Below, piece by piece: positions 34,058 to 41,473 of a stretch of DNA of 64,000 bases. Position 1 is the stretch's first letter. The number at the start of each line of letters is the position of its first letter. This stretch comes from Ruminococcus sp. JC304 (lineage in GTDB: Bacteria; Bacillota; Clostridia; Lachnospirales; Lachnospiraceae). Under the pieces are notes generated by a model. It was not told where the DNA came from and did no database searches. It was given only the letters and a program-made list of their open reading frames with translations. Made by a program: the position numbers and the translations under genes. Where the stretch lies: contig HE978651.1 of assembly GCA_000285855.2 (NCBI GenBank), forward strand, positions 50,442 through 114,441, written 5' to 3'.

Positions 34058-34906
34058 TTATCTCGGTTCTTTCCCATCACGGAAGAGCATCATCATTTCT
34101 TTGGTCAGGCTGATATTATTGCCCTGATCCGGGATTTTGTCTCGTTCTACCCACTGTGCCATGGAGAGCTCCTCATGGTCAACGGTCAGGGTATTATCGC
34201 CGTCTACGTCACAGAAAAATCCAAAAAGCAAGGTACTGCTGAAGGACCAGGGCTGGCTCTTGTAGTAGCGGAGATTTTTGACCTTCAGTCCCACTTCTTC
34301 CATTACTTCTCTGTGAACAGTCTCCTCAATTGTTTCTCCGATTTCTGCAAAGCCTGCAATGAGAGCGTAGCGTTTGAATCGACGTCCTTCATATTTGGAC
34401 AGGATGATTTTATTTCCGTTTGTGATCCCTACAATAACTGCAGGACACAGAACAGGATATTCCTGATTGCCGCAGGAAGGGCATTCCATCATACGTTCTT
34501 TCTGGCTGTGAACCATTGGTTTTCCACAGCAGCCACAGTATCTGCGCTTGCTGTACCACTGGAAGAGCTGATGTCCTGTAATTCCTGCAAATGCAAGATG
34601 TTGTGGCTGAGCGGTCCGAAGAATCCGTACATCCTGAAATTCATAGTCCGGAAGCAGAGAGGTATCCAGCTCCGGGATCAGGTAGAAACGCTGATCATCT
34701 ATGGAAAACAGATAAATAAAATTGCTGTAAAGATCAGCAATCTTTTCCTCCAACTCCCGGAAACGTGGGAAAGTAATATCTGCATCCCGTTCCTGGCGGG
34801 GAAGAAGTATACTGCCTTTTTCGTATGCAAGGATAAAGCTGTCTTTATCCGGGGCAGAAGGTTTGTATTCGTTGTGATAAGTATGTGGTGCGATGTCCTG
34901 AATCAT
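34058..34906 (-). CDS. nudC: NAD+ diphosphatase / NADH pyrophosphatase NudC
   Basis: A 282-residue Nudix hydrolase that cleaves NAD(H) and can remove NAD caps from RNA. It has a zinc ribbon (CGCCGKP..CPSCGNQ, about residues 122-145), the Nudix box with REVMEEVG, and the NudC-specific SQPWSF a few residues after it. The frame runs to 34957, but ATG 34906 has AAAGGAA 7 bases upstream and starts MIQDIAPHTY. Monocistronic and convergent with the kinase gene. Confidence 0.95.
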   Translation of the reverse strand: MIQDIAPHTYHNEYKPSAPDKDSFILAYEKGSILLPRQERDADITFPRFRELEEKIADLYSNFIYLFSIDDQRFYLIPELDTSLLPDYEFQDVRILRTAQPQHLAFAGITGHQLFQWYSKRRYCGCCGKPMVHSQKERMMECPSCGNQEYPVLCPAVIVGITNGNKIILSKYEGRRFKRYALIAGFAEIGETIEETVHREVMEEVGLKVKNLRYYKSQPWSFSSTLLFGFFCDVDGDNTLTVDHEELSMAQWVERDKIPDQGNNISLTKEMMMLFRDGKEPR

Positions 34907-35064
34907 AGCAATCGTTCCTTTTCTTTTAATAAAATTGTGCAGGCAATAAAAAGTCAATGCCTGTTTACAGTATATTACGAGAACTTTGTAAAAACAAGAG
35001 ATTACGATTTGACCAAATCAAGCAATATTTATAATGAAATCTGTAAAAAAATCAGAAAAAACAG

Positions 35065-35093
35065 TTGATTTTTAAAAGCAATGGTAATATAAT
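35065..35093 (+). promoter_or_regulatory. Promoter of the malate/lactate dehydrogenase-family gene
   Basis: TTGATT (35065-35070), a 17-base spacer and TATAAT (35088-35093). Confidence 0.7.
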
Positions 35094-35162
35094 TATTTCA
35101 ACAAATTAATTGGTATAACCAATACAGGAAGAGGTAATACTACAAGGAGGGGCTTTGCAGTT

Positions 35163-36293
35163 ATGGGATATGTAAAATGGAGTTATGACACATTAAATAC
35201 TTTTTGCCACGATGTATTTCGAAAGTTTGGCTTCAATGAGGAACAGACCAATATTATTAAAGATGTTTTGCTTACCGCAGATCTGTACGGGATTGAGAGT
35301 CATGGAATGCAGAGAATGGTAAGATATGATAAAGGAATTGAGAAAGGTACGATTCATCCGGATGCGGAACCGGAGGTTGTATTTGAGACACCTGTATCAG
35401 CAGTGATCGACGGACATGATGGAATGGGACAGCTGATCAGTCATTTTGCAATGGAGAAAGCAATTGAGAAAGCGAAAAAAACAGGTGTTGGTTTTGTTTC
35501 AGTAAGAAATTCCAATCATTTTGGTATTGCAGGATATTATGCGGAAATGGCTTCTAAACAGGGACTGCTTGGTATGGCATGTACTAACTCAGAAGCAATC
35601 ATGGTACCTACTTTTGGACGTAAGGCTATGCTGGGTTCCAACCCGATCGCGGTAGCGATGCCTGCAGAGCCGTATCCGTTTCTCTTTGATTGCTCTACAA
35701 CAGTTGTAACCAGAGGAAAACTGGAAATGTATAATAAATCAGGTAAACAGCTTCCTGAGGGCTGGGCTCTGGGAGCAGACGGACATGAAAGCACAGATGC
35801 ACCGGATGTACTTGCCAATATTGTTGCAAAAAAAGGCGGCGGAATTATGCCTCTTGGAGGAAATAAAGAGGTAAACGGAAGTCATAAGGGCTATGGATAT
35901 GGTATGCTCTGTGAGATTTTCAGTTCCATTCTTTCTATGGGTGTTACTTCTGATAAATGCTGTACATTTAAAGACAAGACAGGTATCTGCCATGGATTTG
36001 CAGCAATCGATCCTGCAATCTTTGGCAATGCAGATGATATCAAGGCACATTTTTCAGAATATCTGGAAACTCTTCGTCAGAGTCCCAAGGCCGAGGGAGC
36101 AGAGCAGATTTATACTCATGGTGAGAAAGAAGTGCTGGCAGAAAAAGAGCGCAGGGAAAATGGTATTCCTGTAAATGACAATACTATGGTTGAACTGGCT
36201 AATCTCTGCAATTATCTGAAGATAGATTTTGGAGCTTATTTTAAAGATTATGAGCTGCCAAAAGACAGTAAGTTTTTCAGCGGAAATTACTGA
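35163..36293 (+). CDS. Malate/L-lactate dehydrogenase-family oxidoreductase (Ldh_2)
   Basis: A 376-residue NAD(P)-dependent enzyme of the family unrelated to classical LDH, which includes malate, sulfolactate and ureidoglycolate dehydrogenases. Diagnostic segments: ADLYGIESHGMQRMVRY (residues 40-56, with the catalytic His region), SVRNSNHFGIAGYYA, PTFGRKAMLGSNPIAVAMP, and GSHKGYGYGMLCEIF. Substrate cannot be fixed; ureidoglycolate, malate or 2-oxo-lactone reduction are all possible. The usual length is 330-360; a hydrophilic C-terminal extension (about 325-376) accounts for the excess. Confidence 0.88.
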   Translation: MGYVKWSYDTLNTFCHDVFRKFGFNEEQTNIIKDVLLTADLYGIESHGMQRMVRYDKGIEKGTIHPDAEPEVVFETPVSAVIDGHDGMGQLISHFAMEKAIEKAKKTGVGFVSVRNSNHFGIAGYYAEMASKQGLLGMACTNSEAIMVPTFGRKAMLGSNPIAVAMPAEPYPFLFDCSTTVVTRGKLEMYNKSGKQLPEGWALGADGHESTDAPDVLANIVAKKGGGIMPLGGNKEVNGSHKGYGYGMLCEIFSSILSMGVTSDKCCTFKDKTGICHGFAAIDPAIFGNADDIKAHFSEYLETLRQSPKAEGAEQIYTHGEKEVLAEKERRENGIPVNDNTMVELANLCNYLKIDFGAYFKDYELPKDSKFFSGNY

Positions 36294-36396
36294 TGAAAAT
36301 GAAATAGAAACCATCATGCTGATAACCATTAATTATAGAATATAAAATTTATAAAATAACTTTTTTTGAGACGCCCGCTTATCAGTGTGTGGAAAT

Positions 36397-36466
36397 AAAA
36401 GAAACTGCATGTTCAGATGATATCTGCGAAATTAGCAGACATCACAGAATATGCAGTTTCTTTTTT
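36397..36466. terminator. Bidirectional terminator with a long loop
   Basis: AAAAGAAACTGCAT and ATGCAGTTTCTTTT form a 14-bp stem; inside the 40-base loop TCTGC/GCAGA forms a second hairpin. T-runs on both strands serve the convergent genes. Confidence 0.8.
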
Positions 36467-36485
36467 ACCGAATTAAGCTGTCAGA

Positions 36486-37457
36486 TCAATACAGATAATC
36501 CTTGTTTACATAACCGTAATTATTCAATTTGGGGGCATATACATACCAATAGGTTGGATCGCTGGTATCTATAATTTCTACAGTATCTCCGGTATAAAGT
36601 TCCCCGGTTTCGTTGGCTGTGGTATAAGCCTTGGAGGAACGGAGAGCCAGATATCCTTTGGAAACGCGTACAGTTCTGGATGAATAGGAAGCCGTGCCGC
36701 TGAGATAGTCTTTGTTTACGAATCCGTTGAGATCATATTTGGGCGAATATACATACCAGTATTGTGCATCGCTGGTATCCAGAATCTGAACAGTATCCCC
36801 GGTATAAAGCTGCCCGATTTCATTGGAGGAATCATAAGCCTTCATATTGCGGAGAGCCAGATATCCTGTAGCAACATTGACAACCCTTGTTTCCCCTGCG
36901 TAAAGAGAGACAGTACCTACGGCTCCAACAACTCCGCCGGTCAGATAATCTTTGTTTACATAACCATATTGGTTAAGTCTGGGTGAATATACATACCAGT
37001 AAGCGGGATCGCTGCTATTGAAGACGCTTACGGTATCCCCGGTATAAAGCTGCCCGATTTCATTGGAGGAATTATAAGCCTTGTCAGTGCGAAGGGCCAG
37101 ATAACCAGTGTTTACGCTGACAGTCCACTGGGAATCATAGTAATATCCGGAGGAGGAATTGATAGCATTCAGATAGTCATTATTTACATAACCGAAAGCA
37201 TCATATTTGGGAGAATAAACATACCAGTATCCGGTAGCGATTGCGTAGTCGGAAACTTCTACCAGATCTCCGGTGTAAAGTTGACCGAAAATGTTACTGT
37301 CATCTGCGTTGGCTGCGTTTCGCAGAGCCAGGTATCCGGTTGGCACATTTACCTGATAAGTATTGACAGATGCCTGGGCATCATGTGCAGTGGTGGAAAA
37401 AGACAGTGCAAGTGCTGCTGTGGCAATAAGCGGTAAGTAAAATTTTTTCTTCTTCAT
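36486..37457 (-). CDS. Secreted protein with four SH3-like repeats
   Basis: A 323-residue exported protein: signal peptide (1-29, TAHDAQA), then four bacterial SH3-like repeats of about 65-75 residues. Each contains GYLALR, a (N/E)xxGxLYTGD core and YWYVY(S/A)P..GYVN.DYL. Such repeats commonly bind cell-wall peptidoglycan. No catalytic domain is present, so it may be a wall-anchored or targeting factor. AAAGGAGG lies 7 bases before the ATG. The gene follows the serine hydrolase by 66 bases on the same strand, so the two may share the promoter at 38442-38470. Confidence 0.85.
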   Translation of the reverse strand: MKKKKFYLPLIATAALALSFSTTAHDAQASVNTYQVNVPTGYLALRNAANADDSNIFGQLYTGDLVEVSDYAIATGYWYVYSPKYDAFGYVNNDYLNAINSSSGYYYDSQWTVSVNTGYLALRTDKAYNSSNEIGQLYTGDTVSVFNSSDPAYWYVYSPRLNQYGYVNKDYLTGGVVGAVGTVSLYAGETRVVNVATGYLALRNMKAYDSSNEIGQLYTGDTVQILDTSDAQYWYVYSPKYDLNGFVNKDYLSGTASYSSRTVRVSKGYLALRSSKAYTTANETGELYTGDTVEIIDTSDPTYWYVYAPKLNNYGYVNKDYLY

Positions 37458-37523
37458 GTAAAAACCTCCTTTTCAAATTTTTCTGATGTTAGGTCGAAAG
37501 CGTTGAGTTTTTGACCTGATATT

Positions 37524-38408
37524 TTATTGGTTGTAATAAGTATAGATTTCCTTGCTGAGAGAAGCAATGGTACTCTGGGCTGCAGAGGCATTGACCAGTC
37601 CCTGGGACAGGAACACGATTACCAGGTCATTTGCAGAATCATAGAGAATTCCAGCGTCATTTTCCACATCGGAGAGTTCTCCTGTTTTGTTGGCTACCTT
37701 TACTCCCTGGGGCAGCTGTGCGGGGATTTTGTTGCGCCTTGTCTGAGCTTTCAGAAGAGCATACATGTCTGATGCATGGGAGAAATCGGAATCCTCTTCG
37801 TCATAAACCTCCTTCAGAAAATCAGCACAATCCTCTGCAGAGGTATAGTTATCACCTGTGGAGGTATCTGCAAGGAGAAGGCGTCCCATGCTTGTGTCTG
37901 TATACCCGTGAGTCTGGCAAAAGCTGTTGACAGCCTGCATGCCTGCAGAGGAATTTCCGCTGCCCAGATCATTTACCAGTGTATTAGCGCAGTCATTATC
38001 ACTGACAGTGATCATAGAATACAGAGCAGAGTCTACAGCCTCTTTGCCATATTGGCCGATAATGCTGTCGTACTGTTCGTAAACAGCTCCCATAATATAG
38101 AGCTTGATCAGGCTGGCTGCCTGCATAGAACCTGCATTTAGGCCGCCCTCGGATTCTCCCGGAAGGTCACAGATATAGACAGACCAGCTTCCGTTGTCTG
38201 TGGGAAGCTGTCCCTGAAGATTGTTTAAAAGGGCTTGAAGCCTGGTATCTGTCACCGGTTCGGACTCATCGGAGGAAGCGCCGCCAAATACACTGTCAGA
38301 GGAGTTTGTAGAGGGAGAAAGCATTCCCTGGCCTTCTGAGGCATAGCATAGAGAAGCACTCATAAGACTGACAGAAACCAGAAAAGGGAGCAAGAGTTTT
38401 TTGTACAT
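37524..38408 (-). CDS. Secreted beta-lactamase-fold serine hydrolase, no Glu166 equivalent
   Basis: A 294-residue exported protein: signal peptide (1-23, CYA), a Ser-rich acidic linker (24-52), then a class A beta-lactamase-like domain. Active-site motifs are S99-L-I-K102, S136-D137-N138 and K241-T242-G243. In true class A enzymes a glutamate lies about 36 residues after the SDN serine in the omega loop; here that stretch (GRLLLADTSTGD) has no glutamate. It is therefore more likely a peptidoglycan-directed hydrolase or binding protein than a drug-hydrolysing lactamase. The adjacent SH3-repeat gene supports a wall role. Confidence 0.82.
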   Translation of the reverse strand: MYKKLLLPFLVSVSLMSASLCYASEGQGMLSPSTNSSDSVFGGASSDESEPVTDTRLQALLNNLQGQLPTDNGSWSVYICDLPGESEGGLNAGSMQAASLIKLYIMGAVYEQYDSIIGQYGKEAVDSALYSMITVSDNDCANTLVNDLGSGNSSAGMQAVNSFCQTHGYTDTSMGRLLLADTSTGDNYTSAEDCADFLKEVYDEEDSDFSHASDMYALLKAQTRRNKIPAQLPQGVKVANKTGELSDVENDAGILYDSANDLVIVFLSQGLVNASAAQSTIASLSKEIYTYYNQ

Positions 38409-38441
38409 TTAAATCACCGCCTACGTTATATTTATATGTAA

Positions 38442-38470
38442 ATTATAACGAGTTTACAGAAGAACCGCAA
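38442..38470 (-). promoter_or_regulatory. Promoter of the serine hydrolase gene
   Basis: On the minus strand TTGCGG (38465-38470), 17-base spacer, TATAAT (38442-38447). The remainder of the 38409-38705 gap is AT-rich and must hold the promoter of the methyltransferase operon, but I see no clear consensus there. Confidence 0.65.
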
Positions 38471-38705
38471 TAGGATGGCTGTCGAAAATGTTTTTTGTGA
38501 AGTAGTACATAGCATAAAAAGGGAAAAGTTAATTCGTACAAATTGTAGGAACACAGATGCGAAAAATCCACATATCTGATTATATATTTTAAACTATACA
38601 AATGATACAATGGAATCATCGAAAGAAAGATAAAGAACGACAAAATAAACAAAGAAACGCGGAAATGTGGGGGCATTTTCGATATGAAATGAGGAGGTAG
38701 ATCAT

Positions 38706-39740
38706 ATGTTAACACCAAAACAAAATATGCTGGAAGTTATAAGAGGCGGTAATCCTGACAGATTTGTCAATCAGTATGAGGCAGTGCAGCTTCTGTTTCA
38801 TCCATTTATGTTTGCAAGCCCGCTTCTTCAGCCGGGACAGGAAAATGTGGTGAATGCATGGGGTGTAACCAACACTTTTCCAAAGGGAGTACCGGGAGCG
38901 TTTCCTGTACATACCCCTGATAAAATTGTAGTAAAGGATATTGAAGACTGGAAAGACTATGTACATGCACCATCACTGAAATTTACTCAGGATCAGTGGG
39001 ATATGGTGAAAGCCCAGTATGATGCAGTTGATGGTGAGCAGGCTTTTAAAGCAGCTTTCGTAGCACCGGGATTGTTTGAACAGACTCATCATCTGTGTGA
39101 GATCAGCAATGCGCTGGTTTATTACATTACCAATCCGGATGAAATGCATGATCTGATCAAATATCTGACAGAGTGGGAATTGGAATTGGCAGAAGGTATC
39201 TGTTCCAATCTTCATCCTGATGCGTTGTTCCATCATGATGACTGGGGTGGACTGGACAGCACATTTATGAGTCCGGCAATGTTTGATGAATTTTTACTTG
39301 AGCCATATAAGGAAATTTATGGTTATTATCACAGCCATGGAGTAGAACTGGTAATCCATCATTCTGACAGTTATGCGGCAACCCTGGTTCCTTCTATGAT
39401 TGAGATGGGAATCGATGTATGGCAGGGATGTATGGAAACTAATAATCTTCCGGAACTGATCAAGAAATACGGTGGAAAGATCAGCTTTATGGGTGGTATT
39501 GAGAATCGTGCAGTTGATTTTGAAGGCTGGACAGATGAAAACTGTGATGCAGTGGTACGCCGTGTGTGCGAAGAATGTGGAAATAAATACTTTATTCCGT
39601 GTATTGCTCAGGGTGGCCCTGGTTCCGTTTATCCAGGGGTTTACAAATCACTCTGCGATTCTATTGACAGATTAAATGAAGAAAAATTTGGCATCAAGGC
39701 ATCTGAATCCACAAGACTTCCATGGCAGATCATGTTCTGA
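38706..39740 (+). CDS. UroD-type corrinoid-dependent methyltransferase (component I)
   Basis: A 344-residue protein of the uroporphyrinogen decarboxylase/MtaA family. It begins MLTPKQNMLEVIRGGNPDRF and has HHDDWGGLDSTFMSP (176-190), LVIHHSDSYAATLVPSMIEMGIDVWQG (215-241) and a PCIAQGGPGSVYPGVY end (298-313). Heme synthesis is unlikely because the next genes are a methyl-THF methyltransferase, a corrinoid protein and a corrinoid activase. By analogy with acetogen O-demethylases it should move a methyl group from a donor onto the corrinoid protein. The zinc motif H-x-C of MtaA/MtbA is replaced by H218-H219-S220-D221. Donor unknown. Confidence 0.85.
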   Translation: MLTPKQNMLEVIRGGNPDRFVNQYEAVQLLFHPFMFASPLLQPGQENVVNAWGVTNTFPKGVPGAFPVHTPDKIVVKDIEDWKDYVHAPSLKFTQDQWDMVKAQYDAVDGEQAFKAAFVAPGLFEQTHHLCEISNALVYYITNPDEMHDLIKYLTEWELELAEGICSNLHPDALFHHDDWGGLDSTFMSPAMFDEFLLEPYKEIYGYYHSHGVELVIHHSDSYAATLVPSMIEMGIDVWQGCMETNNLPELIKKYGGKISFMGGIENRAVDFEGWTDENCDAVVRRVCEECGNKYFIPCIAQGGPGSVYPGVYKSLCDSIDRLNEEKFGIKASESTRLPWQIMF

Positions 39741-39778
39741 TCTCTGGCTGGATTCGGAAGACAGGAGGCGTTTGAAAG

Positions 39779-40597
39779 ATGATTATTATTGGGGAAAAAA
39801 TTAATGGATCAATTCCGGTAGTAGCAGAAGCGATCGCGAAAAGAGATTCAGAATTTATTAAGGAAAGGGCCAAGCTTCAGGCAGAAAGCGGAGCTACCTT
39901 TATTGACTGCTGTGCTTCTGTTCCGGAAGCTGATGAAGTAGAAACTTTAAAATGGATGATCGATTGTATCCAGGAAGTTACAGATCTTCCTATTTCCATA
40001 GACAGTCCAAGCCCTGAAGTTCTGGCACAAGCTTATAAATTCTGTAAAAAACCCGGAATCTTTAATTCTGTATCAGGAGAGGGACATAAGATCGATACGA
40101 TCTTCCCGATCATGGCGGAACCTGGAAATGGGGGGTGGCAGGTAATCGCGCTGCTTAGTGATGATACAGGAATACCCAAGTGCGCAGCGGATCGTCTGAA
40201 GGTTTTTGATAAGATTATGGCAAAAGCAAAGGAATATGGAATTGCTCCTGACAGGATTCATATTGATCCCCTGGTTGAGATGCTTTGTACTTCTGAGGAT
40301 GGTATCGATACGAATATTGAAACGATCACAAGTGTCCGAAAACAGTATCCAACCATACATATTACAGCGGCGATCAGTAATATTTCCTTTAATCTGCCGG
40401 TTCGCAAGCTGATCAATTATGGTTTTCTGGTACTTGCAATGAATGCAGGTCTGGACAGTGGTATTATGGATCCTACAAATAAGGATATGTTGGGACTTGT
40501 CTATGCGACAGAGGCATTGTTGGGACTGGATGATTATTGTATGGAATATATCGGAGCTTACAGAGAAGGCCTGATCGGTACAGCGAAGAAGAAATAA
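39779..40597 (+). CDS. Methyltetrahydrofolate:corrinoid methyltransferase (component II)
   Basis: A 272-residue pterin-binding TIM barrel of the DHPS/MeTr family. Conserved segments are the start IIIGEKINGSIP, GATFIDCCASVPEADE, PISIDSPSPEVLAQA, FNSVSGEGHKI, RIHIDPLVEML and SNISFNLPVR, with MNAGLDSGIMDPT near 225. It passes the methyl group between corrinoid protein and tetrahydrofolate. The gap to the upstream gene is 38 bases and the next gene is its corrinoid partner. Confidence 0.92.
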   Translation: MIIIGEKINGSIPVVAEAIAKRDSEFIKERAKLQAESGATFIDCCASVPEADEVETLKWMIDCIQEVTDLPISIDSPSPEVLAQAYKFCKKPGIFNSVSGEGHKIDTIFPIMAEPGNGGWQVIALLSDDTGIPKCAADRLKVFDKIMAKAKEYGIAPDRIHIDPLVEMLCTSEDGIDTNIETITSVRKQYPTIHITAAISNISFNLPVRKLINYGFLVLAMNAGLDSGIMDPTNKDMLGLVYATEALLGLDDYCMEYIGAYREGLIGTAKKK

Positions 40598-40627
40598 GTT
40601 GAATAGATAAACAGGGAGGTTTTGATT

Positions 40628-41263
40628 ATGTCTAAAATAAATGAAGTTGCGGAATTAGTTGAAAAAGGAAAAGCAAAATTAGTAGGTGCGGCTGTACAGG
40701 AAGCCATTGATGAAGGAGATGATCCGGTTGCGATCCTGAATGATGGTATGATCAGTGCAATGTCCATAGTTGGTGAGAAATTTAAAAACGGTGAGATTTT
40801 TGTTCCGGAAATGCTGGTTGCAGCACGTGCAATGAAAAAAGGCGTTGAAGTTCTGAAACCACATCTGGCATCAGGCTCTACAGGAGCACTTGGAAAGGTG
40901 ATCATTGCCACTGTTTCCGGTGACCTTCATGATATCGGCAAGAACCTGGTTGCCATGATGATCGAGAGTGCCGGATTTGAAGTGATCGACCTGGGTGTTG
41001 ATGTTCCGGCTGCCAGGATCATTGAGTGCTATAAGGAGAATCCGGAGGTTAAGATCATTGCTCTTTCTGCTCTTCTGACAACCACTATGCCGGCACTGAA
41101 GGAAACAGTTGAGGCATTAAATGCAGCTGATTTCAGAGAAAATGTCAAGGTTATGGTTGGCGGTGCACCGATTACAGAAGCCTTTGCTGAGGAAATTGGG
41201 GCAGATGGTTATTCAGATGATGCGGCCAGTGCGGCTTCACTGGCTAAAAAGTTGGCGGCCTGA
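40628..41263 (+). CDS. Corrinoid protein (component III, copy 1)
   Basis: A 211-residue methyl carrier. The helical cap domain (1-85) is followed by a cobalamin-binding Rossmann domain with the base-off lower-ligand motif GDLHDIGKNLVAMM (D-x-H-x-x-G), IALSALLTTTMP and VMVGGAPIT. ATG 40628 follows GGGAGG by 8 bases; a TTG at 40622 is in frame but less likely. It shuttles the methyl group between components I and II and is reactivated by the RACE protein. A terminator follows at 41312. Confidence 0.95.
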   Translation: MSKINEVAELVEKGKAKLVGAAVQEAIDEGDDPVAILNDGMISAMSIVGEKFKNGEIFVPEMLVAARAMKKGVEVLKPHLASGSTGALGKVIIATVSGDLHDIGKNLVAMMIESAGFEVIDLGVDVPAARIIECYKENPEVKIIALSALLTTTMPALKETVEALNAADFRENVKVMVGGAPITEAFAEEIGADGYSDDAASAASLAKKLAA

Positions 41264-41311
41264 TCTGATTACTTTGTGCAGGTATAGATATAACATGAAA
41301 ATATAATGGGA

Positions 41312-41338
41312 GGGACTGCTCTGAGGAGTGGTCCTTTC
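41312..41338 (+). terminator. Terminator after the first corrinoid protein gene
   Basis: GGACTGCTC and GAGTGGTCC pair (two G-T pairs) across a short loop, followed by TTTC. Confidence 0.65.
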
Positions 41339-41379
41339 GTGTATTTACGAGGATTGCTATAGAATTCTTTGGGAACATG

Positions 41380-41388
41380 TTATAATGG
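41380..41388 (+). promoter_or_regulatory. Extended -10 promoter of the activase gene
   Basis: TGTTATAAT is an extended -10 element; the -35 is poor. It separates the activase transcriptionally from the first three genes. Position is accurate to within a few bases. Confidence 0.4.
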
Positions 41389-41401
41389 AAAAAAAGGGGA
41401 C

Positions 41402-41425
41402 GCTCAGAAAAATATTTTTCTGAGC
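41402..41425. promoter_or_regulatory. Perfect 24-base palindrome before the activase gene
   Basis: GCTCAGAAAAAT is followed directly by its exact reverse complement, with no loop. It lies just downstream of the predicted -10 and about 50 bases before the start codon. It looks like a homodimer operator; as RNA it would be a hairpin without a U-tract. Confidence 0.55.
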
Positions 41426-41473
41426 TGGCTGCTGGTCATTGTGATGTTTGAATTGGAAATGTGGGAGGTTTTT

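Noticed and set aside
36459-36476. TTTTTTACCGAATTAA as another copy of the dispersed repeat
   Set aside because: Only the opening 16 bases resemble it and half of these are the terminator T-run; no core sequence follows.
38443-38718. A 91-codon minus-strand frame in the gap before the methyltransferase operon
   Set aside because: It overlaps the serine hydrolase promoter and the start of the methyltransferase gene; composition is that of AT-rich intergenic DNA.
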